This document shows, in pieces, positions 1-9,250 of a stretch of 64,000 nucleotides of DNA. The position numbers and the translations under genes were made by a program. This DNA is from JAXLWB01 sp046328715. GTDB lineage: Bacteria; Chloroflexota; Anaerolineae; Caldilineales; Caldilineaceae. Where the stretch lies: NCBI GenBank assembly GCA_046328715.1, contig JAXLWB010000055.1:1-64000 (forward strand), written 5' to 3'. The first letter of the stretch is position 1. Each line of letters begins with the position of its first letter. The notes beneath the pieces are model-generated. The model had not been told where the DNA came from and did no database searches. It was given only the letters and a program-made list of their open reading frames with translations.

Positions 1-2
1 GC

Positions 3-992
3 CGGGGCGAAATGCTCGGCGTGGTGGGCGAAAGCGGCTGCGGCAAGACAACCTTGATGCTGGCGCTGATGCGGCTGTTGCCAGGGGCGGGGCGGATCGT
101 CGAGGGGCAGGTCAAGCTGCAAGGGCGAGACATTCTCGATCTGAGCGAAGCCGAGATGGCGGATGTTCGATGGAAAAACATCTCGATGATCTTTCAAGGG
201 GCGATGAATGCACTCAACCCGGTGCGCACCGTCGCCAACCAGATTGCCGAACCGATCAGCCACCACCAGGTTGCCTTTAGCAGCCATCAACTCTCTTCGA
301 TCAGCCGGCCCACCGTCCCCACTGTCTCCCAACCATTCAACCCCACCCGCACTCTAGCCAGCCAACTCTCCGAAACCATTCAGCAACATGAAAACATTCA
401 GGATAAGGCAGTTTTGCGCCGAAGAGTCGATGAGTTGCTCGATCTAGTCGGCATCAATCCGCAACGTGGCGACCAATATCCGCACCAGTTTTCGGGAGGC
501 ATGCGCCAACGGGCAGTAATTGCAATGGCGCTCGCCTGCCTGCCCGAAGTCGTGATCGCCGATGAGCCGACCACGGCGCTCGACGTGATGGTACAGGCGC
601 AGATTCTCGAACTGCTCAATCATCTGCGCCGCCAGTTGGGGTTGGCAGTACTGTTGGTGACACATGACTTGGGCGTCGTGGCTGAGGTCTGCGATAGCGT
701 GTTGGTGATGTACGGCGGGGTGATAGCCGAGTATGCCAGCGCTGATACCATCTTCAATCAGCCGCAACACCCTTACACCCAGGCGCTCTTACAGGCCTTT
801 CCCGATCTCTCGAAACCCAACATGCGGCTACAATCGATCCCAGGTTCGCCGCCACGCCTGGACGCGCTGCCTGCGGGCTGCCGCTTTGCACCGCGCTGCC
901 CGCTCGTCTTTGAACGTTGTCATCGAGAGGAGCCGGGGCTAACGCAGCTCGGCAAACAGCATGTCGCTTCGTGTCATCGACTCACAAGTTAG
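3..992 (+). CDS. Oligopeptide/dipeptide ABC transporter ATPase, OppD/DppD type (5' end outside window)
   Basis: ATPase subunit that would power peptide (or nickel/sugar-oligomer) uptake through a two-permease, two-ATPase importer at the inner membrane. The frame is open to the left edge and reads RGEMLGVVGESGCGKTT, so the first ATG (12) is internal and the true start lies upstream. Walker A GESGCGKTT, signature FSGGMRQRA (about residue 160 from the ATG), Walker B VVIADEPT, switch His in VTHDLG, and the C-terminal oligopeptide-type Cys cluster CRFAPRCPLVFERC are all present. An extra stretch of about 40 residues follows the Q-loop (MIFQ) and looks like a tandem copy of the normal sequence. The partner ATPase follows 113 nt downstream. 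Substrate cannot be told from the ATPase. Confidence 0.93.
   Translation, partial: RGEMLGVVGESGCGKTTLMLALMRLLPGAGRIVEGQVKLQGRDILDLSEAEMADVRWKNISMIFQGAMNALNPVRTVANQIAEPISHHQVAFSSHQLSSISRPTVPTVSQPFNPTRTLASQLSETIQQHENIQDKAVLRRRVDELLDLVGINPQRGDQYPHQFSGGMRQRAVIAMALACLPEVVIADEPTTALDVMVQAQILELLNHLRRQLGLAVLLVTHDLGVVAEVCDSVLVMYGGVIAEYASADTIFNQPQHPYTQALLQAFPDLSKPNMRLQSIPGSPPRLDALPAGCRFAPRCPLVFERCHREEPGLTQLGKQHVASCHRLTS
211..390 (+). repeat. Internal duplication inside the OppD-like ATPase
   Basis: Bases 211-270 encode ALNPVRTVANQIAEPISHHQ and bases 331-390 encode PFNPTRTLASQLSETIQQHE, exactly 40 codons apart. About half the positions are identical (NP, RT, A, Q, E, I, H). Family members carry one such segment after the Q-loop, so the second reads as a diverged in-frame duplication with a Ser/Pro/Thr-rich joint between the copies. 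Confidence 0.6.
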
Positions 993-1105
993 GGACACAG
1001 AGGGCACGGAGGAGACACGGAGCACACAGAGAAAACGCTTCTCTTTTCTCCTTGTTATCGGCGAGCGCTAGACAGTACCAACACGAGTATCTCACGATTA
1101 GGATC

Positions 1106-2107
1106 ATGAACCAAGCTATTTTGACGATTCAGCATTTGCGCAAACTCTTCCCAGTCAAGGCCAATCGGCTTTGGGGTGGGAACTCACTCCATGTCCATGC
1201 CGTGGATGATGTTAGCTTTTCGCTGCAAAGGGGCGAGATTCTGGCCGTGGTCGGCGAAAGCGGCTGCGGCAAATCGACCCTGGCCTTGACCCTGCTCGGG
1301 TTGGAGCGGGCGACCTCGGGTTCGATCCAGTTCCAGGGACAGGAGATCGGTGGATTGGGCGACCTGGATTGGAAGGCGGTACGGCGACAGATGCAAATGG
1401 TCTTTCAGGATCCCTATGAATCGCTCAACCCGTTGATGACGGTGGGTGAGATTGTAGCCGAACCGCTGCGCGTGCATGGCCTGGCTGGGGAGCGCAGTGA
1501 ACGAGATCGTCGCATCACCGCTGCACTCGAAGATGCCGGACTCAAACCTGCCGACACCTACATCAACCGTCGCCCGCATGAGCTATCGGGCGGTCAGCGC
1601 CAACGCGTAGCAATTGCGGCGACGTTGGTACTCGAACCTAGTGTGATTCTGGCCGATGAGCCAGTTTCAATGTTGGATGTAAGCATCCGGGCGGAGATTC
1701 TCAACCTGCTCGGCGATCTACGCACCCGACGCGGCATTTCGATTCTCTTTATCACCCACGATCTGAGCACAGTCGCCTCTTTTGCTGACCGCGTGGCGGT
1801 GATGTATCTGGGGCGCATCGTCGAGATCGGTGCAGTCAAGGAAGTGTTGGCAGAGCCGCAGCACCCCTATACGCAAGCGTTGCTCTCGGTCGTGCCCGTA
1901 CCCAATCCGCGCCTGCGCCGCCAACGAGTGATCCTACAGGGTGAAACACCTAACCCGATTCATCTGCCCAGCGGTTGCCGCTTTCATCCGCGCTGCCCAT
2001 TGGCAATTGACAAGTGCAAAGAGATCGATCCTGCGTTGGAGCGCGTCAACGAAGAACATGCAGTGGCATGTATACGCGTTCAACCCGAGACCGCGTCAGT
2101 AGCGTAG
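1106..2107 (+). CDS. Oligopeptide/dipeptide ABC transporter ATPase, OppF/DppF type
   Basis: Second ATPase of the importer, 333 residues. The start MNQAILTIQHL at 1106 is chosen because a weak AGGA lies just before it and the family begins this way; the open frame continues upstream to 917 but that part is low-complexity spacer. Motifs: Walker A GESGCGKST (about 50-58), signature LSGGQRQRVAIA (about 160), Walker B ILADEP, switch His ITHDLS, and a C-terminal CRFHPRCPLAIDKC cluster typical of oligopeptide ATPases. With the gene before it, this makes the heterodimeric nucleotide-binding pair; permeases and binding protein would lie to the left of the window. Confidence 0.94.
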   Translation: MNQAILTIQHLRKLFPVKANRLWGGNSLHVHAVDDVSFSLQRGEILAVVGESGCGKSTLALTLLGLERATSGSIQFQGQEIGGLGDLDWKAVRRQMQMVFQDPYESLNPLMTVGEIVAEPLRVHGLAGERSERDRRITAALEDAGLKPADTYINRRPHELSGGQRQRVAIAATLVLEPSVILADEPVSMLDVSIRAEILNLLGDLRTRRGISILFITHDLSTVASFADRVAVMYLGRIVEIGAVKEVLAEPQHPYTQALLSVVPVPNPRLRRQRVILQGETPNPIHLPSGCRFHPRCPLAIDKCKEIDPALERVNEEHAVACIRVQPETASVA

Positions 2108-2126
2108 TCCCAGGTTGAAACAATGG

Positions 2127-2948
2127 TTAACCTTTGTTAACAAGCAAAAACAGTCGTTTAAAGGGGAACAAAACGTTACCATCCCTTTGCTTTTTGTAAA
2201 TGGTGTGCAGGTTGTCTAAAACCTGATTTTCAAAGTCTACCTTTTGTGCGTTGCCACGAATCTCGTCCAGATATGGTTTCAACCCAGTTGACTTAATCAT
2301 CTCCAGAATTTGCTGATGGGTCTCCATCACATGAAAATAGCTGGTTTCCCAGATTGAGAACCTACAGTGCATTTGCGCTAAGAGATCGTAATAATAGTCA
2401 GCAGAATGGAAGTGAAACACACGATCACTTGCAAAGGTTGAAGCAGGAAATTGTTCATGGTAGAGCCTCTCCACCAGGGCATAGACAGGCATCTCATGAT
2501 ACAACGGCATTTGAATGGCCAGCACACCCTGATCCTTCAAGGCGTGGACCAGATTTTTAAGCAGTGACGGATGGTCAGGGACCCAGTGAATGACGGCGTT
2601 AGAAAAAATGATATCAAACTCATCGACGTAGCGGATGTCCGACGCATCCATCACTGCCCAATCGGCCTGCGGGTAGTCTGCCTTTGCCTTTTCGATCATT
2701 GCGACTGAGCTATCAATGCCAAAGACGCGCGCCGTCGGCCATCGCTGTGCCAGTACGTTGGCACTGTTTCCGGGACCACAGCCAACATCTAGAATTTTCT
2801 GCGGCGAGGCCATGTCAATCCGATTGAGCAGATCAATCGCTGGCTGGGTCCGTTCTTTGTTAAAGCGCAGATATAACTCAGGGTTCCAATCTTTGTTGGT
2901 AGGAACTCCATTGGGTTGAGGATGATTGGGTGTCGTGATGATGTTCAT
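2127..2948 (-). CDS. Trans-aconitate 2-methyltransferase-like SAM methyltransferase
   Basis: Class I SAM-dependent methyltransferase of 273 residues. Motif I KILDVGCGPG is at residues 51-60, followed by an acidic ribose-binding position in FGIDSS. The N-terminal YLRFNKERTQPAIDLL and post-I IIFSNAVIHWVPDH are characteristic of the Tam group, which esterifies trans-aconitate, a spontaneous by-product that inhibits aconitase. Strong ribosome site AGGAGAGG a few bases before the ATG. The next gene on the same strand is aconitase itself, 307 nt upstream of this gene's start, which supports the Tam reading. Tam-like sequences also methylate other small acids, so substrate is inferred. Confidence 0.8.
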   Translation of the reverse strand: MNIITTPNHPQPNGVPTNKDWNPELYLRFNKERTQPAIDLLNRIDMASPQKILDVGCGPGNSANVLAQRWPTARVFGIDSSVAMIEKAKADYPQADWAVMDASDIRYVDEFDIIFSNAVIHWVPDHPSLLKNLVHALKDQGVLAIQMPLYHEMPVYALVERLYHEQFPASTFASDRVFHFHSADYYYDLLAQMHCRFSIWETSYFHVMETHQQILEMIKSTGLKPYLDEIRGNAQKVDFENQVLDNLHTIYKKQRDGNVLFPFKRLFLLVNKG

Positions 2949-2993
2949 AACATTCCTCTCCTTTTAGAAACAATGGACAGGGCTTATAGACAA

Positions 2994-3090
2994 CGCAAAT
3001 AAACATTGCACTTGGTAGGGGCATCCGCTTGCCGGTGCCTTGGGGCGACCGCAAGGGTACGCCCCTACAAATGTGTCACCTCTATTTGCG
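2994..3090. repeat. Nested palindromic spacer element
   Basis: Outer arms CGCAAATA (2994-3001) and TATTTGCG (3083-3090), inner arms GTAGGGGC (3015-3022) and GCCCCTAC (3061-3068), with further GC-rich pairing between them. It sits between the Tam-like gene and aconitase. It contains no open frame and resembles dispersed bacterial palindromic elements. Confidence 0.6.
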
Positions 3091-3255
3091 GTGTATATAA
3101 GAAACCATCTGAAAAGCCTCTTTTAACCACAAAATACACAAAATACACAAAAAGATAATGAGAACTGAAATAGGCATTTGCAGTTTTTCTTGTGATTCGT
3201 ACCTTTCCTAGTTCTACTTTTCAGACAGGTTGTTAGAGTGCATCGAACTGTACGG

Positions 3256-5532
3256 TTAGTGTGCTCGCAGAAGTTGCAAAGCAGACCCAGCCCGGAACCA
3301 GGACAACTGTGCAGTGCTATACGAATGACACAACGAAATCGTGTCCAGGCTGCCGTCGGCGTGACGTACCAAACAATTGACTGGCTTGCCGGGTTGCAAG
3401 GCGGCTAACCCAATCAAGCTGAGACGGTCATTTTCCTGGATTAACTCGTAGTCACTCGGGTTTTCGAAGGTCAGCGCCAGGATACCCTGCTTTTTCAGAT
3501 TGGATTCATGAATGCGGGCAAAGCTGCGCGCAATGACTGCGACCCCACCCAACAAGCGGGGCGAGAGGGCCGCATGTTCACGGCTACTGCCTTCCCCATA
3601 ATTATGATCGCCCACAATGACCCATTTCACTCCTTGCGATCTGTAATAGCGAGCAATGGTCGCAATCGGCACTCCATCCTCACTGGTTAGTACATTCCAC
3701 CCCTTGCCTGCCTCGCCTGTAAACGCATTGGTCGCCCCCGATAGAAGATTCTCGCTAAACTTATCCAGATGTCCCCGGTAGCGCAACCACACTCCGGCGG
3801 GCGAGATATGATCGGTCGTGGTTTTGCCGCGTGTTTTCATAAGAACGGGCATCGCCAGAAAATCGTGACCGTCCCAGGCGGGCCACGGTTCCATCACCTG
3901 CAAACGCTCACTCTGAGGATTGACCTGCACACTCAGGTGGCGACCGTCTTCGGGCGGCGCGATGTAGGAGTTTCGATCCGAGACAAAGGGCCGCACGGGC
4001 ACTTCTGGGGCAGGCTGCGGTGGCTGCAACTTGAAGGGCTGCCCCGCAGCGTCGAGCAACATGTCGGTCAACGGGTTAAACGAGAGTCGCCCTGCCAGCG
4101 CCAGGGCGGTTACGATCTCCGGGCTGGCGATAAAGTTCATGGTCGTCGGTTGTCCATCATTGCGACGTGGAAAGTTACGATTGTAGGAAGTGACAATCGT
4201 GTTCGGTGCCAATGATTCCTCTTTGGCACGCCGCCACTGACCGATACAAGGGCCACAGGCGTTGGCGAGGACGGTGCCGTTGACGGCCTTGAGCGTCTGC
4301 AACTGACCGTCACGCTCAATTGTGGCCCGCACCTGTTCAGAACCAGGTGTTACCAGGAAGGGCACAGCAGATTGCAAACCGTGCGCCTGGGCCTGTGCAG
4401 CAACATCGGCAGCGCGGCTCATATCTTCGTACGAAGAATTGGTGCAACTGCCGATGAGCGCCGTAGTAATCGTGTCGCAGAAGCTATTTGTCGAATTCGC
4501 CACTTCCGCTGCCAACTGCGAGAGCGGACGCGCACGATCTGGCGAATGTGGCCCGACAATGTAAGGTTCCAGGCGATCTAGATCGAGCCGAATGACGCGC
4601 TCATAGTATTGCTCAGGGTTTGCTTCGACTGCTGCATCGGGTGTCAACAAGTGTTGATAACGGTCAGCCAGTTCTGCTAACTCGCCCCGTCCCGTCGCTC
4701 GCAGATAGACAGCCATGCGCTCATCGTAGGGAAAGAGCGAGGTGGTTGCGCCCAATTCTGCCCCCATGTTCGTGATCGTCGCCTTGCCGGTGGCACTGAG
4801 TGTGCGGGTGCCTGGGCCAATGTATTCGACAATGGCGTTGGTAGCACCGGAGACCGTTAGCTGGCCAGCCACGTAAAGAATGACATCCTTATATGAAACC
4901 CAGCCATTCAGTTGGCCAGTCAGGTAGACGGCAATCGGCTTGGGGTAGAGCAGTTCCCAGGGTAGCCCGGCCATCACCTCGACGGCATCGGCCCCACCTA
5001 CGCCAACGGCGCAGGTGCCTAAACCGCCTGCATTCGGCGTATGCGAATCGGTGCCGATCAGCAATTCACCGGGGAAGGCATAGTTTTCCAGCACCACCTG
5101 GTGGATAATGCCTGCACCTGGCTGCCAAAAACCGACGCCATAACGAGCGGCAGCCGAACGTAGAAAATCATAGACTTCCTGGTTTTCGGCCAGTGACTCG
5201 CGCAGATCGGCGGAACCTTCCACCCGTGCCTGGATCAGATGGTCACAGTGGATTGTAGTCGGCACGGCAACGCGTTCACGCCCGGTTTGCATAAACTGGA
5301 GCATACCCGTTTGGCCCAACACATCCTGCAAGACGACGCGGTCAGGACGTAAATGGAGATAACTGTGCCCGACCTCCAGATCTTGCTCTTCCGGGGCATC
5401 CAGATGGCCCAACAAGAGTTTGTCGGCCAGGGTCAAGGGACGATTTAACCGGCGACGGACGATTGACAGATTGCGCGCCATCGTGGCGTAGACATTGGCG
5501 GTCATGCTTGGCGTTGATGCGATAGAGTACAT
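3256..5532 (-). CDS. acn: Aconitate hydratase (mitochondrial-type length)
   Basis: TCA-cycle aconitase interconverting citrate and isocitrate with a 4Fe-4S cluster; 758 residues from the chosen start. MYSIASTPSM at 5532 is preceded by GGGAGG at good spacing, whereas the longer frame to 5574 is not. Cluster ligands are visible as IGSCTNSSYEDM (Cys near 360) and NACGPCIGQW (two Cys near 424-427), the same spacing as in mitochondrial aconitase. The substrate-site segments GTDSHTPNAGG and GDHNYGEGSSREHAA (swivel domain) are intact. The length fits the mitochondrial type, not the ~890-residue AcnA or AcnB. A Tam-like methyltransferase lies downstream on the same strand. Confidence 0.96.
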   Translation of the reverse strand: MYSIASTPSMTANVYATMARNLSIVRRRLNRPLTLADKLLLGHLDAPEEQDLEVGHSYLHLRPDRVVLQDVLGQTGMLQFMQTGRERVAVPTTIHCDHLIQARVEGSADLRESLAENQEVYDFLRSAAARYGVGFWQPGAGIIHQVVLENYAFPGELLIGTDSHTPNAGGLGTCAVGVGGADAVEVMAGLPWELLYPKPIAVYLTGQLNGWVSYKDVILYVAGQLTVSGATNAIVEYIGPGTRTLSATGKATITNMGAELGATTSLFPYDERMAVYLRATGRGELAELADRYQHLLTPDAAVEANPEQYYERVIRLDLDRLEPYIVGPHSPDRARPLSQLAAEVANSTNSFCDTITTALIGSCTNSSYEDMSRAADVAAQAQAHGLQSAVPFLVTPGSEQVRATIERDGQLQTLKAVNGTVLANACGPCIGQWRRAKEESLAPNTIVTSYNRNFPRRNDGQPTTMNFIASPEIVTALALAGRLSFNPLTDMLLDAAGQPFKLQPPQPAPEVPVRPFVSDRNSYIAPPEDGRHLSVQVNPQSERLQVMEPWPAWDGHDFLAMPVLMKTRGKTTTDHISPAGVWLRYRGHLDKFSENLLSGATNAFTGEAGKGWNVLTSEDGVPIATIARYYRSQGVKWVIVGDHNYGEGSSREHAALSPRLLGGVAVIARSFARIHESNLKKQGILALTFENPSDYELIQENDRLSLIGLAALQPGKPVNCLVRHADGSLDTISLCHSYSTAQLSWFRAGSALQLLRAH

Positions 5533-6229
5533 TGTGTCGTCCTCCCTGTGTCGATTGCTGGCAGCATGCCGCAACCCTCATCTGAAAATAGCGAATTGCA
5601 AATGGCAAATTGCGAATAAAACCGTCTCTCGGCGTCCCCGGCAGCAATTTTCGTTGCTGATTGCGATTTCGCGTGGGTGACTGCTCTGGAAATATTTCTC
5701 GCAGAGGCGCAAAGGTCGCAGAGAAAAGCTATTGGCTCATGGTAAAAAGTGTGCAAAGGTCTTGCAGGTTTCGTCTTCTCGCACTTGCTGTAGATGAGCC
5801 AAAGTGATTCGCATGAGCTTCTACTTTGATGTCACTCAAATCACCTGATTGTTCTGTGACATGAGCCAGCATAGCAGGTAGATTATGGGTTGTCACCACA
5901 CGATGGGATGGAACAGGGATGGAGCGACGTCTGTAGAAGGATGGTTGAGGGTGGTGAGGGAAGATAGACTTGTCATTGCTGAGGCGGCTTTTCGAGAGCC
6001 TGTCCTACTAAGAAACCAACCGTGGCGACTGTCCGTAGAAGGTTGATTTGTCATTCTGAGTGAGGGCAGTTTCGAGCGAAGAATCTTGCGCTGTCCAACC
6101 AAGATTCTTCGTCGCAAACAACTGCTCCTCAGAATGACAGATCCATCTTGCTGTAAAACCTGGCAAGTCTGTAAAATTGCCGACGATACACTCGATGTAG
6201 CAGTGCTCCTTACCAAAGTTGTACTTCAA
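5533..6229. other. Gene-free spacer of about 700 bases
   Basis: Holds the aconitase upstream region, two short low-complexity tracts (variants of AATTGCAAATGGCAAATTGCG near 5590 and GCAGAGGCGCAAAGGTCGC near 5700) and the nested palindrome described separately at 6049-6139. A degenerate second copy of the palindrome's left half (GTAGAAGG...TTGTCATT...CTGAG...TTCGAG) lies at about 5935-5999. Short open frames here run across the repeat and show no coding character. Confidence 0.6.
6049..6139. repeat. Nested inverted repeat, REP-like
   Basis: Outer arms TGTCATTCTGAG (6049-6060) and CTCAGAATGACA (6128-6139), inner arms CGAAGAATCTT (6077-6087) and AAGATTCTTCG (6101-6111); both pairs are perfect. 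It lies just downstream of the large secreted-protein gene, so it may also act as a transcript end. Confidence 0.75.
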
Positions 6230-9200
6230 TCAGCGGGAAAGCAGCGGCAGATAGAGCTGACGTGCGTTCGGAGCGGCAGGTTCGAGGCGGGCGATACGCA
6301 TCGCGAGATCGAGATCGGTGCGCGCGTCGGCGATGTAGTCGATCGTTTCGACATGGGTTTGATTGCTGATACCGTCAAGATAATGGTTGACCATCTCCTG
6401 GAAAGCGGCGCTGCGAGCGTTGGCAGTCGCTTGGATCTGCAGTCGAGGATTGGCCGTGATCTGCGTCTCGGTCACGGTTTGGGTGCCGCTCAGTGCAAAG
6501 GTCGCCAGGATTTGGCTGTCTTCCATCAATTGCTGGTTGCCATAGAGCATGGCATGGAAGAAGTCGTCGTTGCTTACGGCACGCCCCAGGCCAATTGTCA
6601 CGAAACTATTGAGTAGCGCCTTGCTCCCTGCCATCTCTGTCGCCTTGCTGCGCAATGAACCGACCGAAAGTTCGTTTGCTACGTTGCGATCCAACTGGTG
6701 TTGATAGCTGGCAAGTTGGTTATGGACATCTGTGGTTACTTTGGCTAGGAGATTGGCCTGCTCGGTTTGTTGAGCGGGTGTCAAGGCATCCGTGGTGGCG
6801 CGGAATTCAAAGACACTTTTGTAGGTTGCCCAATTACGGATGGCGAGGTCAGTTGGGGTATCCTCGGCTTTGACCAGCACCGGAGTGATAATCACCCTTT
6901 GTGTACTGAGCAACGTATTCTCAAAGCGGGTCGTGAGCGTCACCTGTAGGTCACCCACGGCATCGCAAGCGTCCTGACCGGGTTGGCAGACGGGTTTGCT
7001 GTGCAAGAGCTTGGCGCTCATACAGGCGTGGAATTGGCCAAGTTTGAGATATTCTGCCAGGTTATAACGATCGAAATTGGGCAGTTGACTCTGCACGTTG
7101 CCCGGCGTGGCTAGCGCCGGATCTGAGCCGCCACAGCTCATCTGGCTCAGTTCTGCCGGTACGTAACTCACCACTTGATCGACGCCGCCATACAGGTCAA
7201 AGGGCTGCGAACGTTGTAAATTGTTATTCTGCACATTCTTCACAAAATCGCTTTCGAGTGTGGCAAGCGAACCGTCGATTGCGCTCAGTTTGCCTTGATA
7301 GTTGCTAATGACCTGGGTAAAGAGCAGGCTGTTGCCTTGGGGGACAGTGCCAGTCACAATCGTCGAAAGGTTGCGCATGGCCGCTGCCAGGTCGGCACCG
7401 ACCGCATCCAGCGCGGCTTCACGCTGCGGATTAATCTGCTTCATGAGCTCGGGCCATTCGATACCCAGTTGGCTGTAGGCGCGGCTGGCAAAGAGCCAAT
7501 CGCGTGGGCTGGCCAGGCGGCTGTTGGCAAAGCCAGGCAAGCCTTTCAACTTGAGCCAGGCATTGAGATAGTTGAGATTGGCGTCCAATGGGAAGGCATT
7601 CAATTCGCTCAAGAGCGCATCATCACTGAAATCACGCTGGGAAGGTCCGGTAGCCAATGCGTCAAAGGCGTGGATTGTGCCCCAGGTCTGGAAGATGTTT
7701 TCATAGTTCTCAAAGTCGGACTGGGACATGGCATGACCGGTACGCTGCTCATAGCCCAACCCGCCATTGATCGCCTCTAGCAAGGGGCGTCGTCCGAGGG
7801 CGTCGAGCAGTTCAAAGTTGTTGCGTTCGATGCGGCTCAGCTTGAGATCGAGGTCGAGCAGCGTTCGTTGTACTTCCAAGATGTTGGCGTTGAGCTTGCC
7901 CAGTTGGATATCGATCTTGTCAAAACGATCTTGCATGGTGCTGTAGATGACATTCAGTTCCTGATCGACCCGGTCAAAACGGTCGTGCATTTCGGTGCGG
8001 AGTTGGTCGACCTGTTGGCGCAGTTTGCCGATCTCTTGCAGGATCATCTGGTCGGGCGAGGGGCCAGAGCTACCGAAGAGATTGACAACGTTCATGACCG
8101 CGCCCAGGATGTTGCCCGTCATCACCACCGTGCTAAGCGAGCCGATTTTGTCCAGCGCGTTCATGCCAGCCACTGCATCGAGCCAGCCGTCGAGCGACTG
8201 GCCGATCTGCAGCGCCGAGGAAGCTACAGTTTCGAGCTGTTTGCCAAACTGCGGATCGATGAAGCCCGCTAGCGTCGAGATCACGGAGATCGAGGATTGG
8301 ATGGCGTCTAGTTTGAGTTTGTGTTCAGCCGCTTTGGCTTCGGCTAGCGCCTGCATTTCCTCTCGTTCCTGCTGGTTGTGGATGTAGTCAATCAACACAT
8401 CCTGTTTGGCATCGATCTGGTTGAGCGTCTGTTGCATATCGTCCAGCGACAACTCGATGTTGTTGAACTCGGTCTGGCTCAGATCTTTGAGTTGGTTAAG
8501 GGAAATGTTGATGCTGCCATTCAGTTGGATGTTCTGAATGATCTCGGGCGGCAGTTTCAGGCTGGGCGTCTCCTTGGCAGTTTTACCACCATCGAATTTT
8601 TTGACGCTGACCTTGACCTTGGGCTTCTGCACTTTGTCGCAAGCGCCCGCTACACCCAGGTTAGACTGCGATTCACCCACCATTTGATCGAGAACATCGC
8701 CGATCATGCCCGCGATCGCTGGCCCAAAGGCTCCGCCCTGCGCGCTGCTGCCAATCTGGCTGGCCTGATCGAGCCCGGTGGGCAGACCCAGTGAACCGGC
8801 GACGGACTTCCAAACATCCTTGACGAATGGATGCAGTTCGGGGATCTTCAGTGCCGCTTTGATCATATCCTGGGCAATCGCTTTGAGCGAGGGTTGCAAG
8901 TCATTGGTCGGCGCTTGCCCGTCAGCTGCCTGGATCAAGGAGCTGGCGAGCTGACTATCCACCTGGGCCATATAGTTGTCGATGACACGGTTCAGATCTG
9001 CTTCGTTCATGCCTGCCTGGCCCGCTTGCAGGATAAACATGTCGTAGATGATCGTTTTCAGCGCGTCATTGCCCTGGTAGGCTTGCTGCCAGAGCGCCCG
9101 ATAGACCATGGCGTCGACGACATTCTTGGGGATGTTCACTTCCATCTCTGCCGCCGAGACGGTATGAACAGGCAACAGCAATGCGGTAAGGTGCAACGCA

Positions 9201-9250
9201 ATCAGCAATGTGACCGCAACGGTTCGAATCACTTTCTTGTTGAGTAACAT
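6230..9250 (-). CDS. Large secreted coiled-coil protein with (Y/F)LPL tail, function unknown
   Basis: 1006 residues from MLLNKKVIRT at 9250, which has AGGACAAGG before it; the longer frame to 9352 adds nothing signal-like. An N-terminal signal peptide (positive start, hydrophobic AVTLLIALHLTALLLPV, cleavage near VSAAE) predicts export. Two long heptad-rich stretches (about residues 255-330 and 410-500, e.g. KLRQQVDQLRTEMHDRFDRV) indicate coiled coils separated by a Gly/Ala/Met-rich hydrophobic segment. The C-terminal half is helical with a few Cys that could form disulfides. The protein ends ARQLYLPLLSR, a tail shared with three other exported proteins here. I do not recognise a family. Transcribed alone. 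Confidence 0.85.
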   Translation of the reverse strand: MLLNKKVIRTVAVTLLIALHLTALLLPVHTVSAAEMEVNIPKNVVDAMVYRALWQQAYQGNDALKTIIYDMFILQAGQAGMNEADLNRVIDNYMAQVDSQLASSLIQAADGQAPTNDLQPSLKAIAQDMIKAALKIPELHPFVKDVWKSVAGSLGLPTGLDQASQIGSSAQGGAFGPAIAGMIGDVLDQMVGESQSNLGVAGACDKVQKPKVKVSVKKFDGGKTAKETPSLKLPPEIIQNIQLNGSINISLNQLKDLSQTEFNNIELSLDDMQQTLNQIDAKQDVLIDYIHNQQEREEMQALAEAKAAEHKLKLDAIQSSISVISTLAGFIDPQFGKQLETVASSALQIGQSLDGWLDAVAGMNALDKIGSLSTVVMTGNILGAVMNVVNLFGSSGPSPDQMILQEIGKLRQQVDQLRTEMHDRFDRVDQELNVIYSTMQDRFDKIDIQLGKLNANILEVQRTLLDLDLKLSRIERNNFELLDALGRRPLLEAINGGLGYEQRTGHAMSQSDFENYENIFQTWGTIHAFDALATGPSQRDFSDDALLSELNAFPLDANLNYLNAWLKLKGLPGFANSRLASPRDWLFASRAYSQLGIEWPELMKQINPQREAALDAVGADLAAAMRNLSTIVTGTVPQGNSLLFTQVISNYQGKLSAIDGSLATLESDFVKNVQNNNLQRSQPFDLYGGVDQVVSYVPAELSQMSCGGSDPALATPGNVQSQLPNFDRYNLAEYLKLGQFHACMSAKLLHSKPVCQPGQDACDAVGDLQVTLTTRFENTLLSTQRVIITPVLVKAEDTPTDLAIRNWATYKSVFEFRATTDALTPAQQTEQANLLAKVTTDVHNQLASYQHQLDRNVANELSVGSLRSKATEMAGSKALLNSFVTIGLGRAVSNDDFFHAMLYGNQQLMEDSQILATFALSGTQTVTETQITANPRLQIQATANARSAAFQEMVNHYLDGISNQTHVETIDYIADARTDLDLAMRIARLEPAAPNARQLYLPLLSR

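Noticed and set aside
917..1105. Upstream extension of the OppF-like gene
   Set aside because: It overlaps the OppD end and reads through a low-complexity spacer of GGGCACGGAGGAGACACGG words; the family start is at 1106.
5893..6216. 107-codon minus-strand frame after the coiled-coil gene
   Set aside because: It runs entirely through the palindromic repeat and its decayed copy.
7295..8794. Several plus-strand frames of 130-160 codons inside the coiled-coil gene
   Set aside because: These are antisense shadows; the minus-strand gene has signal peptide, ribosome site and continuous coding character.
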